Origin: an uncultured Eubacterium sp.
GTDB taxonomy: Bacteria > Bacillota > Clostridia > Lachnospirales > Lachnospiraceae
DNA length: 54,387 nt
Direction: 5' to 3'
NCBI GenBank assembly: GCA_910577225.1
Contig: CAJTMV010000028.1
Coordinates: 1 to 54,387, forward strand
Part shown: positions 26,042-35,262 of the stretch, piece by piece
Position numbering within the stretch: position 1 is the first letter of the stretch
Layout of the letters: the number at the start of each line of letters is the position of its first letter
Position numbers and translations under genes: made by a program
Notes under the pieces: generated by a model
Told to the model about the DNA's origin: nothing
Databases searched by the model: none
The model's input: the letters and a program-made list of their open reading frames with translations, nothing else

Positions 26042-26893
26042 TCAGACTTTCAAATATTTGCTGGGCGTTTTTCCGAACTCTCTTTTAAAGGCTTTCAGAT
26101 AATTGGAATAATCTCCAAATCCGCACTGAAAGCACGCATCCAGTACCGAACTGCCATTGCGCAGCATGTTTCTGGATACGGTCAGTCTTTTTTTCATAAT
26201 ATACTGATATAGCGACAATCCGGTAAACTGCTTAAATTGCCGGCTTAAATAATATTTGCTCGTATAATGTGCGGCGGCAAGGTGCTCCAAAGAGAGATCT
26301 TCGGTCAGATTTTCATTGATATATACGAGAATTTCGTTAATCTTTTCATTTTCTACTACATCGTGCCGGATGGATTCGGGCGTATCATAATAGGCGCGGC
26401 TGATCTGCACGAGCAATTCGGTCAGATAGGCGGAGGCCAGCGCATAGCTGCCGATTTCTTTGCTTTGCCTGGCTTCGGATATGCGGCTGCATAGCTTTTT
26501 CAGCTGGACGATATGCTGATTGTCCGGCCGGATCAGACGATAGTCGTTTACCGCGGCATCTGTAAAACAGGCAGTCAGATCTTCGCCGTAAAATTCTTTC
26601 AGGTGTCCAAAAAAATCATCCGCCAGCCAGATGACGATTCTTTCGTAAGGCTTTCCGGCATGAATATCTGGCCGGTGAATGTCAAGGCTGCCGGTCAGCA
26701 GGATGTCTCCGGGACGCAGGCTGTAATTTTTCCCTTCTATAATATAGTTCACATTTCCGGATAAAAAGAAAAATATCTCATAAAAAGGATGCTGATGAAA
26801 TTCTACGGTTGGAGGCGTTTCATTATAGGAATGGTGAAATTCAAAATACCGTTCTGTCATAAATTGACTTGGATTAAACTCTTCTTTGTACAT
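26042..26893 (-). CDS. AraC-family regulator of the hexuronate operon
   Basis: This 283-residue protein has an N-terminal cupin sensor (FHQHPFYEIFFFLSG, residues about 37-51; LRPGDILLTG) and a C-terminal double helix-turn-helix (LEHLAAAHYTSKYYLSRQFKQFTG and ACFQCGFGDYSNYLKAFKREFGKTP). The cupin probably binds a sugar or uronate. It is divergent from dctP with about 190 bases between the starts, so it is the likely activator of the TRAP/hexuronate genes. The start ATG is followed by YKEEFNPSQF, typical of this group. Confidence 0.88.
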   Translation of the reverse strand: MYKEEFNPSQFMTERYFEFHHSYNETPPTVEFHQHPFYEIFFFLSGNVNYIIEGKNYSLRPGDILLTGSLDIHRPDIHAGKPYERIVIWLADDFFGHLKEFYGEDLTACFTDAAVNDYRLIRPDNQHIVQLKKLCSRISEARQSKEIGSYALASAYLTELLVQISRAYYDTPESIRHDVVENEKINEILVYINENLTEDLSLEHLAAAHYTSKYYLSRQFKQFTGLSLYQYIMKKRLTVSRNMLRNGSSVLDACFQCGFGDYSNYLKAFKREFGKTPSKYLKV

Positions 26894-26986
26894 AGTGCAT
26901 AAAAACCTCCCTCAATATTAGATAAAATGCATAAAACAGAAGGATATATGGAATATTATATAGCAAGATTCACCAGATTTCAAGCT

Positions 26987-27024
26987 GGAACTACCACGTT
27001 CCAATTGGAATTTTTTGTTATACT
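26987..27024 (+). promoter_or_regulatory. Operator/promoter of the hexuronate operon
   Basis: GGAAC (26987-26991) and GTTCC (26998-27002) form a dyad directly overlapping the 12-bp palindrome TTCCAATTGGAA (26999-27010). TATACT (27019-27024) could be the -10; no good -35 lies 17 bases before it, as expected of an activator-dependent promoter. Confidence 0.5.
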
Positions 27025-27083
27025 TGGTCTATCAAAAGCAAGCCGGTTTTGTTTTGAAACACACAGAAAAGGAGGAAGTAACA

Positions 27084-28112
27084 ATGAAACGATATCGAAG
27101 AATACTGCCTGTGATTTTTGGTGCGGGAATGCTGGCAGCGGCCATTTCCGGCTGTGGAGGAAGCGACGGTGGGAAGCAGATTGTCCGAATCGGGCACAAT
27201 CAGGCGACGGATCATCCTACAAATATTGCATTGATGGAATTTGAGGAGTATGTAGAGAGTAAGCTGGGAGATAAATATAATATTGAGATTTATCCGAGCG
27301 AGCTGCTTGGCTCTCAGACCGATATGGTGCAGCTGACACAGACAGGAGCCATCGACTTTTGCGTGGCAAGTAATTCCATTCTGGAGACATTTTCAGAGAA
27401 CTATACGTTGTTCAATCTGCCATATTTATTCTCGTCAGCAGATGCCTATCATATGGCGATGGACGATCCGCAGATTGTAGATCCGATCTTTGAATCCACC
27501 AAAAAGGCGGGATTTGAAGCTGTTACATGGATCGATGCCGGTACTCGTAACTTTTATACGGTGTCTACGCCGATTGAAAGTCCGCAGGATCTTAAGGGAT
27601 TAAAAATTCGTGTGCAGCAGTCCCCGACCAATGTCCGTATGATGGACCTGCTTGGCGGCTCGGCCACGCCGATGGGATTTGGAGAGGTGTATACGGCATT
27701 GCAGTCCAAGGTTATCGACGGCGCGGAAAATAATGAAATGGCACTGACTTCGAACGGGCATGGAGATGTCTGCAAATATTATTCCTATGATATGCATCAG
27801 ATGATTCCGGATATTTTAATTGGAAACTGCGCGTTTATGGATGACTTATCTGAAGAGGAAAGAAGTATTTTTGAAGAAGGCTTTGCGCTGATTAACAAAG
27901 TAGAGCGGGAAGAATGGGTAAAAGCGGTAGAAGCGGCAAAGGATAAGGCGGCAAACGAGCAGGGCGTCCAGTTCCTTTACCCGGATACCAAACCGTTCCA
28001 GGAAACATGTGCTTCCATGCACACAGAGATGCTGGCTCAGTATCCGGATCTGCAGCCGATTTATGATAAGATACAGGAACATAATGCACAGCATCCGTCA
28101 GAAGCTGAATAG
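27084..28112 (+). CDS. TRAP transporter substrate-binding lipoprotein DctP
   Basis: This 342-residue solute-binding protein has a lipoprotein signal (KRYRRILPVIFGAGMLAAAISGC; lipobox Cys about 23). The DctP body has TMVQLTQTGAIDF-like segments, SPQDLKGLKIRVQQSP, GEVYTALQSKVIDGAENN and the conserved Arg region binding a carboxylate. It would capture a hexuronate (glucuronate/galacturonate) outside the cell for the DctQM membrane subunits. ATG 27084 follows AAAGGAGG. It is the first gene of the unit, with dctQ 13 bases on. Confidence 0.92.
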   Translation: MKRYRRILPVIFGAGMLAAAISGCGGSDGGKQIVRIGHNQATDHPTNIALMEFEEYVESKLGDKYNIEIYPSELLGSQTDMVQLTQTGAIDFCVASNSILETFSENYTLFNLPYLFSSADAYHMAMDDPQIVDPIFESTKKAGFEAVTWIDAGTRNFYTVSTPIESPQDLKGLKIRVQQSPTNVRMMDLLGGSATPMGFGEVYTALQSKVIDGAENNEMALTSNGHGDVCKYYSYDMHQMIPDILIGNCAFMDDLSEEERSIFEEGFALINKVEREEWVKAVEAAKDKAANEQGVQFLYPDTKPFQETCASMHTEMLAQYPDLQPIYDKIQEHNAQHPSEAE

Positions 28113-28125
28113 GAGGTGACTGCAG

Positions 28126-28614
28126 ATGAACACATTTCGTGACTGGATCACAAAAATATTAAACGGACTGGCAGGCATTAGTTTTCTTGCGATGGTAATT
28201 CTGACCTGCTGGCAGGTACTGACCAGATATGTCTTGAAAAATCCATCTACCTGGTCCGAAGAGCTGGTTGGGTATTTGTTCGCATGGATGAGTCTGCTTG
28301 GCGCATCGATTGTGACAAGCGAACGGGGACATATGAACATACCGATCATTGTTGAAAAATTCAGCGCTTCGGTACAAAAAGCACTGCTTTGCTTTGGAGA
28401 GCTGATCGCATTTCTTTTTTCAGCGGTCATCCTTGTATTTGGCGGCGTACAGATTACGACGCTTGCGATGGGACAGATGACGTCGTCCCTGGGAGTTCCG
28501 ATCGGTATCTTTTATATCGTTTTGCCATTGTGCGGCGTTTTGAATATGATCTATACGATCTTAAATATAGTGGATATTGTAAAAAATCAGACGAATGAAA
28601 AGGAGGCGGCTTAA
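28126..28614 (+). CDS. TRAP transporter small permease DctQ
   Basis: This 162-residue membrane protein has four hydrophobic helices. The family motif is visible as WQVLTRYVLKNPSTWSEELVGYLFAWMSLLG (about 27-58, abbreviated here as WQV..RY..NPSTWSEEL). It joins DctM to form the Na+-driven import channel. It has the strong site AGGAGG upstream and ends directly before the dctM start codon. Confidence 0.9.
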   Translation: MNTFRDWITKILNGLAGISFLAMVILTCWQVLTRYVLKNPSTWSEELVGYLFAWMSLLGASIVTSERGHMNIPIIVEKFSASVQKALLCFGELIAFLFSAVILVFGGVQITTLAMGQMTSSLGVPIGIFYIVLPLCGVLNMIYTILNIVDIVKNQTNEKEAA

Positions 28615-29916
28615 ATGGCAATACAATCACTCGTAATTATTCTTGTTATTTTGTTGTTACTGCTTGCGTTGGGCGTACCGATTGCGTATTCCATCGGCAT
28701 CTCTGCGCTGGTAGCGATTTTGCAGACGGTTCCCCTTGATGTGTCTGTCGTGACTGCGGCGCAGAGAACATTTGTCGGCATGAGTAAATTCAGTCTGACA
28801 GCAATTCCATTTTTTATTCTGGCAGGTAATCTGATGAACCAGGGCGGAATTGCGAAGCGCCTCGTTGATTTTGTAATGGCGATACTTGGAAAACTTCCGG
28901 GCGCTCTGCTCGTAACAAATGCCGGAGCGAACGCATTGTTTGGAGCGATTTCCGGTTCTGCTTCTGCAGCTGCTGCGGCAGTCGGAAGTATGGTCAAAGA
29001 GGGAGAAGAGGAGCAGGGATACGATCCGGCTCTGTGTGCGGCAACGAATGGAGCATCGGCGCCGTCCGGTCTTTTAATCCCGCCTTCTAACGCGTTGATT
29101 ACTTATTCTCTGGCATCCGGAGGGACATCGGTAGCGGCGCTGTTTCTGGGAGGATATATCCCTGGAATTCTCTGGGCGCTCTGCTGTATTATCGTAGGGA
29201 TTATTCTGGCAAAAAGCAAAGGATATCAGGGTGCGCAGGGACGGTTTGACTGGAAAAATCTTGGTGTCGCTACACTTCGCGCACTGCCGGCGTTATCACT
29301 GATTATTATCGTAATCGGCGGAATCGTAATCGGCGTATTTACCGCTACGGAAGGCTCTGCGGTTGCGGTTGTCTATGCGCTTGTGCTGGGTATCTTTTAT
29401 CGGAATATCACAATCCAGTCTTTTTGGAAGATTGTAGTAGACAGTGCGAAAATGAGCGGTATGGTAGTATTTCTGATCGGCGTGTCGAACATTCTTGGAT
29501 GGGTGATGGCATTTATGCAGATTCCGCAGGCGGTATCGGCGGCGCTGCTTGGACTGACCAATAATTCAGTGATCATTTTGCTGATTATGAATATTATTTT
29601 GCTGATTGCTGGTACGTTTATGGACGTAACGCCTGCGATCCTGATTTTTACGCCGCTGTTTCTGCCGATTGTACAGACGTTTGGCATGCATCCGGTACAT
29701 TTTGGACTGATTCTTGTCTATAACCTGTGTATCGGGAATATTACGCCTCCGGTAGGAAACACTTTGTTTGTAGCGATTAAAGTAGGAGATACCACGCTGG
29801 CAAAGACGATTCCGTATATGCTTTGGTACTATGCCGCGATTCTGGCCGGTCTGCTGCTCGTAACCTACGTTCCGTTCTTAAGTACCGGACTGCCGATGGC
29901 TGCCGGATTAATCTAA
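28615..29916 (+). CDS. TRAP transporter large permease DctM
   Basis: This 433-residue protein has about 11-12 transmembrane helices and carries the translocation path. Family marks are PFFILAGNLMNQGGIAKRLV (about 62-81), GAISGSASAAAAAVGSMV, TNGASAPSGLLIPPSN and, at the C-terminus, GNITPPVGNTLFV. It starts immediately after the dctQ stop, using AAAGGAGG inside dctQ, so the two are translationally coupled. The 121-base gap to uxuA holds no clear terminator, so read-through into the catabolic genes is expected. Confidence 0.93.
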   Translation: MAIQSLVIILVILLLLLALGVPIAYSIGISALVAILQTVPLDVSVVTAAQRTFVGMSKFSLTAIPFFILAGNLMNQGGIAKRLVDFVMAILGKLPGALLVTNAGANALFGAISGSASAAAAAVGSMVKEGEEEQGYDPALCAATNGASAPSGLLIPPSNALITYSLASGGTSVAALFLGGYIPGILWALCCIIVGIILAKSKGYQGAQGRFDWKNLGVATLRALPALSLIIIVIGGIVIGVFTATEGSAVAVVYALVLGIFYRNITIQSFWKIVVDSAKMSGMVVFLIGVSNILGWVMAFMQIPQAVSAALLGLTNNSVIILLIMNIILLIAGTFMDVTPAILIFTPLFLPIVQTFGMHPVHFGLILVYNLCIGNITPPVGNTLFVAIKVGDTTLAKTIPYMLWYYAAILAGLLLVTYVPFLSTGLPMAAGLI

Positions 29917-30037
29917 GATCACGGGTCGGTTTGCAGCAAAAAAACGAAAAGGAAAAAAGAACAGATGGGCAGTTCATACTGCAGCAATGAAACACAAAGT
30001 CCATGAAAATAAAATTATATTATAAGGAGGAACATTT

Positions 30038-31111
30038 ATGCAGATGACATTTCGCTGGTACGGAGAAGGCAACGACAGTATCACTCCACAGATGATCAGG
30101 CAGATACCGGGAGTGACAGGACTTGTCTGGGCCCTGCATGACAAGCAGGCTGGAGAAGTATGGGAAGTAGAGGAAATCGAAGAAGCAAGACGCCAGATCG
30201 AAGGCGCCGGTTTCCACATGGAAGTAGTAGAAAGCGTCAATGTGCACGACGATATTAAAATCGGACTGCCTTCCCGTGATCAGTATATTGAAAATTATAA
30301 GAAGACGCTTGTGAATCTTGCAAAGTTTGGAGTAAAGGTTGTTACGTATAATTTTATGCCGATTTTTGACTGGACGAGAACCGACCTGTTTCATCCGCTG
30401 GAAGATGGTTCTACCGCGCTGTTTTATGAGAAAAACCGGATTCAGGACGATTATAAGGAGATGGCGGATTACATTCTGAACAATCTGCACGGCATGACAT
30501 TCCCGGGCTGGGAACCGGAGCGGATGGCAAAGCTGGACGAACTGTTTGAAGCGTATCGGCCGGTGACAAAAGAAAAACTGTGGGATAACCTGAAATATTT
30601 TCTGGAAGCCATTATGCCGACCTGCCATGAGACCGGGATAAAAATGGCGATTCATCAGGACGATCCGCCATGGGATATCTTTGGTATTCCGCGTCTGTTA
30701 TGCGACAAAGAATCGATCGGCCGGTTTCTTAAGATGGTAGACGATGAATATAACTGTCTGTGTCTGTGCTCCGGCTCGCTCGGCGCCAACAAAGACAACA
30801 ATGTGGCGGATATTGTGCGTACGTATTGTGACCGCATTGCATTTGCTCATATCAGAAATGTCAGACATTATCCAAACGGAGACTTTACCGAGGCTTCTCA
30901 CAGAGACTGCGACGGAGATACCGGTATTCTGGATATTGTAAAAGCGTACCATGACTGCGGTTATACCGGCTATGTGCGTCCGGACCATGGCCGTCATATC
31001 TGGGGCGAGCAGTGCAGACCGGGGTATGGACTTTATGACCGGGCGCTTGGTATTATGTATTTGTGGGGATGCTGGGATATGCTGGAAAAGATGGAAGGTA
31101 AGGTGAAATAA
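30038..31111 (+). CDS. uxuA: Mannonate dehydratase
   Basis: This 357-residue enzyme dehydrates D-mannonate to 2-keto-3-deoxygluconate. Visible are GLVWALHDKQAGEVWE, the metal-site stretch MAIHQDDPPWDIFGIPR (about 205-221), CSGSLGA, IAFAHIRNVRHYP and the C-terminal RPDHGRHIWGE. These are the His/Asp/Cys ligands of the UxuA TIM barrel. Length is normal. TAAGGAGG lies about 8 bases upstream. uxaC begins 3 bases after its stop. Confidence 0.95.
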   Translation: MQMTFRWYGEGNDSITPQMIRQIPGVTGLVWALHDKQAGEVWEVEEIEEARRQIEGAGFHMEVVESVNVHDDIKIGLPSRDQYIENYKKTLVNLAKFGVKVVTYNFMPIFDWTRTDLFHPLEDGSTALFYEKNRIQDDYKEMADYILNNLHGMTFPGWEPERMAKLDELFEAYRPVTKEKLWDNLKYFLEAIMPTCHETGIKMAIHQDDPPWDIFGIPRLLCDKESIGRFLKMVDDEYNCLCLCSGSLGANKDNNVADIVRTYCDRIAFAHIRNVRHYPNGDFTEASHRDCDGDTGILDIVKAYHDCGYTGYVRPDHGRHIWGEQCRPGYGLYDRALGIMYLWGCWDMLEKMEGKVK

Positions 31112-31114
31112 TAT

Positions 31115-32539
31115 ATGGAAGCATTTATGGATCAGGATTTTTTACTATCCACGCCGACTGCAAAATGGCTCTATCATGAAGTAGCTGAAAAAATGCCGAT
31201 CATCGATTATCACTGCCATATCAGTCCGCAGGAAATCGCCGAAGACCGGAAGTTTGACAATATTTCACAGGTCTGGCTGGGAGGAGATCATTATAAATGG
31301 CGGCAGATGAGATTTGGCGGCATACCAGAGGCAGTCGTTACCGGCGACGCAGACCCGAGAGAAAAATTTCGTGCGTTTGCGTCCGTACTGCCCCGGCTGA
31401 TCGGCAATCCGATGTATCACTGGAGTCATCTGGAATTGAAACGTGTATTTGGCGTGGAGCAGCCTCTGACGGCGGAAAACGCAGATGAGATCTATGATCT
31501 GTGCAACGAAGTGCTGTCAAAGTATTCTGCCAGAGAGCTGATGCGTATGTTTCATGTAAAAGCAGTCTGTACGACAGACGATCCGGTCGACGACCTTCAC
31601 TGGCATGAGCAGATTGCTGCGGATGAGACGATGGAGATCAAAGTATTGCCTGCGTTTCGGCCGGACAAGGCTGTGAATATTGAAAAAGAGGGGTTTGCGG
31701 AGTATATTCATAAATTGTCTCAGGTAACGGGGCGCAGTATACAGTGTACGGAAGATGTCATCGCAGCGCTGTGTGACCGGGCGGACTTTTTCGCTGCGCA
31801 CGGATGTCTTTGCGCAGATCATGGTCTGGATTACTGTATGTATGCGAAACCGGATGCGGACGCCGCTGATCGGGCGTTTCGGACAGCGATGGAAGGAACG
31901 CGGCCGGCAAAGGAAGACGCTGATATTTATAAAACGATGGTTACGATTGCCTGTGCAAAGAAATATACGCAGATGGACTGGGTGATGCAGATTCATTTTG
32001 GCTGTCTGCGCAATAATAACCAGATCCAGTTTCAAAAACTTGGAGCAGATACCGGTTATGACGCAATCAACAGCCAGTCCGGTGTGGAACATGTGGCGCC
32101 GCTTCTCAATGCGCTTGCGGAAAATCAGGGACTGCCGGCAACGATTCTTTATTCGCTGAATCCGTCGGATAATACGGCGCTTGTATCCATTGCAGGATGT
32201 TTTCAAAAAGACGGAAAAACAGGAAGCGTACAGCAGGGAAGCGCATGGTGGTTTAATGATAATCGTCCGGGCATGCGCACACAGCTCACAGAGCTTGCCA
32301 ACAATGGCATGCTTGGCTGCTTTGTCGGCATGCTGACAGATTCCCGTTCGTTCCTAAGCTATACCAGACATGAATATTTTCGCCGGATTCTTTGCGAGCT
32401 GATCGGCGAATGGGTAGAAAGCGGACAATATCCGGACGACAGAAAGCAGCTGACAAAACTGGTGGAAGATATCTGTTTCCATAATACAAATGAGTTTTTC
32501 GGGTTTCAGTTTGAGAGAATGGCATATAAAAACGGCTGA
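31115..32539 (+). CDS. uxaC: Glucuronate (uronate) isomerase
   Basis: This 474-residue amidohydrolase-fold enzyme interconverts D-glucuronate and D-fructuronate (also galacturonate and tagaturonate). Metal ligands appear in IIDYHCHISPQEIA (about 30-43), and later conserved parts include FKVKAVCTTDDPVDDLHWH-like residues, WVMQIHFGCLRNNN and GMLTDSRSFLSYTRHEYFRR. The start EAFMDQDFLL matches the usual family N-terminus. It overlaps closely with uxuA and lies 22 bases before the SDR gene. It is the first step of the pathway encoded here. Confidence 0.95.
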   Translation: MEAFMDQDFLLSTPTAKWLYHEVAEKMPIIDYHCHISPQEIAEDRKFDNISQVWLGGDHYKWRQMRFGGIPEAVVTGDADPREKFRAFASVLPRLIGNPMYHWSHLELKRVFGVEQPLTAENADEIYDLCNEVLSKYSARELMRMFHVKAVCTTDDPVDDLHWHEQIAADETMEIKVLPAFRPDKAVNIEKEGFAEYIHKLSQVTGRSIQCTEDVIAALCDRADFFAAHGCLCADHGLDYCMYAKPDADAADRAFRTAMEGTRPAKEDADIYKTMVTIACAKKYTQMDWVMQIHFGCLRNNNQIQFQKLGADTGYDAINSQSGVEHVAPLLNALAENQGLPATILYSLNPSDNTALVSIAGCFQKDGKTGSVQQGSAWWFNDNRPGMRTQLTELANNGMLGCFVGMLTDSRSFLSYTRHEYFRRILCELIGEWVESGQYPDDRKQLTKLVEDICFHNTNEFFGFQFERMAYKNG

Positions 32540-32561
32540 CGTACAGAAAGGGGAAGAAAGT

Positions 32562-33404
32562 ATGAATTTACCATTGAATATTGATTTTACAGGAAAAGTA
32601 GTAGTAATTACCGGCGCAGGCGGCGTTCTTTGCGGAACGATGGTACGGGCTTTTGCACAGGCGGGAGCGAAAGTGGCGGCTCTGGACCTGAATGAAGAAG
32701 CGGTGAAAAAGATCGCTGACGAATGTAAGGCAGAAGGCTATATTTGCGAAGGATACAAGGCAAACGTACTGGAGGCTGAGACACTCAAAGACGTCCACGC
32801 ACAGATCGTAAAAGATCTCGGCGTCTGTGATATTTTAATTAACGGCGCAGGCGGAAATAATCCAAGAGCTACGACAGATAACGAATATCATCATGAAGCG
32901 TCCGAGGGACAAAAGACATTTTTCGATCTGGATACGGACGGCGTGGATTTTGTATTTAAACTGAACTTTCAGGGAACATTAATCCCAACCCAGATCTTTG
33001 CAAAAGATATGGCAGAAAGAAAAGCCGGATGTATCCTGAATATTTCTTCGATGAACGCTTATACCCCATTAACCAAGATTCCTGCTTATTCTGCTGCGAA
33101 ATCAGGCATTTCGAATTTTACACAGTGGCTGGCGACACATTTTGCAGGAACCGGAATCCGCTGCAATGCCATTGCTCCGGGATTTCTGATCTCAAAGCAG
33201 AATCAGTCGCTGCTGTTTGGGGAAGACGGTAAGCCGACGGCACGTGCGCATAAGATTTTAAGCGGTACGCCGATGGGCCGTTTTGTAGAAGGAGAAGAGC
33301 TGCTGGGAGGCGTATTCTTCCTGTGCGACGAAAAAGCAGCCAGTGCGGTTACGGGTGTGGTACTGCCGATCGACGCTGGATTTGCGGCTTATGCAGGAGT
33401 ATAA
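32562..33404 (+). CDS. SDR-type D-mannonate oxidoreductase (fructuronate reductase)
   Basis: This 280-residue short-chain dehydrogenase has a Rossmann motif VITGAGGVLCG (about 15-25), NGAGG, a catalytic Ser in ILNISSMNAY and YSAAK (YxxxK). In clostridial hexuronate operons this SDR type replaces the long-chain UxuB and reduces fructuronate to mannonate with NAD(P)H; the assignment here rests on context and family. ATG 32562 follows AAGGGGAAG; the upstream extension overlaps uxaC. The KDPG aldolase gene follows 29 bases on. Confidence 0.87.
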   Translation: MNLPLNIDFTGKVVVITGAGGVLCGTMVRAFAQAGAKVAALDLNEEAVKKIADECKAEGYICEGYKANVLEAETLKDVHAQIVKDLGVCDILINGAGGNNPRATTDNEYHHEASEGQKTFFDLDTDGVDFVFKLNFQGTLIPTQIFAKDMAERKAGCILNISSMNAYTPLTKIPAYSAAKSGISNFTQWLATHFAGTGIRCNAIAPGFLISKQNQSLLFGEDGKPTARAHKILSGTPMGRFVEGEELLGGVFFLCDEKAASAVTGVVLPIDAGFAAYAGV

Positions 33405-33433
33405 TAGAACGAACGTTTTTTAAGGAGGAAACA

Positions 33434-34072
33434 ATGAATACAATGAAGGAAAGATTTGCACAATTTGGAGTCGTGCCGGTAGTCGTTTTGGAAGACGCCA
33501 AAGATGCCGGCCCGTTGGCAGAAGCGCTGGTAAAAGGAGGACTGCCTTGTGCGGAAGTAACGTTTCGTACAGACGCAGCCGAAGAATCCATCCGGACAAT
33601 GACGACGCTGTATCCGGACATGCTGGTGGGCGCAGGCACTGTGCTGACGATCGAACAGGCGGATCGTGCCGTGGCAGCCGGAGCGAAGTTTATCGTAAGT
33701 CCTGGATTTGATCCGGAAATCGTAGATTACTGTATACAAAAAGAGATTCCGGTATTTCCGGGATGTATTACGCCATCGGAAGTAGCGCAGGGAGTGAAAC
33801 GGGGACTTGAAGTCATCAAATTTTTCCCGGCGGAGCAGTTTGGAGGCGTGGATACGATCCGTGCGCTGGCAGCTCCTTATACGTCCGTGCAGTTTATGCC
33901 GACCGGCGGTATCAATGCAAAGAATTTAAAAGAGTATTTAAGCTGTGACAAGATTCTCTGCTGCGGAGGCAGCTGGATGGTCAAAGGCGATCTGGTCAGG
34001 GCAGGAGAGTTTGACAAGATCTGCGAGCTGACAAAAGAAGCGGTAGCTCTTGTAAAAAGTATCAGAAAATAA
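33434..34072 (+). CDS. eda: 2-dehydro-3-deoxy-phosphogluconate aldolase
   Basis: This 212-residue class I aldolase splits KDPG into pyruvate and glyceraldehyde-3-phosphate. Catalytic Glu in CAEVTFRTD (about 40-48) and the Schiff-base Lys in EVIKFFPAEQFGG (about 132) are present, with the phosphate-binding TGGINAKN. ATG 33434 follows AAGGAGG; the longer frame from 33323 overlaps the SDR gene. It is the last reaction of the hexuronate pathway. Confidence 0.94.
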   Translation: MNTMKERFAQFGVVPVVVLEDAKDAGPLAEALVKGGLPCAEVTFRTDAAEESIRTMTTLYPDMLVGAGTVLTIEQADRAVAAGAKFIVSPGFDPEIVDYCIQKEIPVFPGCITPSEVAQGVKRGLEVIKFFPAEQFGGVDTIRALAAPYTSVQFMPTGGINAKNLKEYLSCDKILCCGGSWMVKGDLVRAGEFDKICELTKEAVALVKSIRK

Positions 34073-34107
34073 CGCAGCAGGATAGTTAGCAGACGGAGGG
34101 AAAGAAC

Positions 34108-35205
34108 ATGGATTTAAAGTTGCGTGATGCAAAAGATTGTAAATATGACGCTGTGTCATTGGGCGAGGTTATGCTTCGTCTGGACCCTGGCGAGGGAAGG
34201 ATACGGACCGCGCGGAGCTTTCGTGCATGGGAAGGCGGCGGAGAATATAATGTCATCCGCGGTCTGCGCAGATGCTTTGGTATGCATACGGCTGTGATTA
34301 CAGCCTTTGCAGACAACGAGGTAGGGATGCTGATGGAAGATTTTGTCTTACAGGGCGGCGTCGATACTTCGCTGATTCGCTGGATGGAAACAGATGGCAT
34401 CGGACGCATTTGCAGAAACGGCATCAATTTTACGGAACGCGGATATGGCATCAGAGGAGCAGTCGGTTGTTCGGATCGTGCCAATACCGCTATATCCAAA
34501 GCAACTCCGCAGGATTTTGACTTTGAGTATATTTTTGGAGAACTGGGCGTACGCTGGCTGCATACCGGAGGCATATATGCCGCGCTCTCTGAGCAGTCGT
34601 GTGAAACCGTGCTTTGCGCGATTAAGACGGCAAAGAAATACGGTACGGTAATCTCGTACGATTTAAACTACCGTCCATCCATGTGGAATGCAATCGGCGG
34701 ACAGAAGAAGGCGCAGGAAGTCAATAAAGAGATTGCAAATTATGTAGATGTGATGATCGGCAACGAGGAAGATTTTACCGCATGTCTGGGATTTGAAATC
34801 GAAGGAAACGACGAGCATCTCAAGGAACTGAATCTGGACGGATACAAAAAGATGATCAATCAGGCGGCGCAGACCTACCCGAATTTTAAGGCAGTGGCAA
34901 CGACGCTTCGTACGGTAAAGACCGCGACCGTTAACGACTGGGGAGCGATCTGCTGGGCAGACGGTACGGTTTATAAGTCCAAAGATTACAAAGATCTGGA
35001 GATTCTGGATCGTGTCGGCGGCGGGGATTCGTTTGCATCCGGACTGATTTACGGACTGATGACGACGCAGGACGCGCAGATCGCTGTCAACTATGGCGCG
35101 GCTCACGGCGCGCTGGCGATGACGACGCCGGGAGATACGACCATGGCCTGCAAAAAAGAAGTTGAAGCTATTATGGGCGGCGCTGGAGCAAGAGTCGTAA
35201 GATAA
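34108..35205 (+). CDS. 2-keto-3-deoxygluconate kinase, PfkB family (copy 1)
   Basis: This 365-residue ribokinase-fold enzyme is likely to phosphorylate KDG to KDPG. The N-terminal sugar-binding part has LGEVMLRLDPGEGR and the C-terminal ATP/anion hole has RVGGGDSFASGLIYG (about 302-316), with the catalytic Asp. It carries an extra insert relative to 310-residue KdgK. It sits between eda and a second PfkB gene. A perfect hairpin separates the two copies, whose ends are 57 bases apart. Confidence 0.85.
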   Translation: MDLKLRDAKDCKYDAVSLGEVMLRLDPGEGRIRTARSFRAWEGGGEYNVIRGLRRCFGMHTAVITAFADNEVGMLMEDFVLQGGVDTSLIRWMETDGIGRICRNGINFTERGYGIRGAVGCSDRANTAISKATPQDFDFEYIFGELGVRWLHTGGIYAALSEQSCETVLCAIKTAKKYGTVISYDLNYRPSMWNAIGGQKKAQEVNKEIANYVDVMIGNEEDFTACLGFEIEGNDEHLKELNLDGYKKMINQAAQTYPNFKAVATTLRTVKTATVNDWGAICWADGTVYKSKDYKDLEILDRVGGGDSFASGLIYGLMTTQDAQIAVNYGAAHGALAMTTPGDTTMACKKEVEAIMGGAGARVVR

Positions 35206-35217
35206 AACATCTGAGGG

Positions 35218-35248
35218 GGAGACCGTTTTGCCTGGCAAAACGGTCTCC
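35218..35248 (+). repeat. 15-bp perfect hairpin between the tandem kinases
   Basis: GGAGACCGTTTTGCC (35218-35232) and GGCAAAACGGTCTCC (35234-35248) are separated by a single T. There is no following U run, so it could act as a stabilising or processing stem, or as an operator. The second kinase start is 14 bases after it. Confidence 0.85.
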
Positions 35249-35262
35249 ACATAGGAAAGGAG

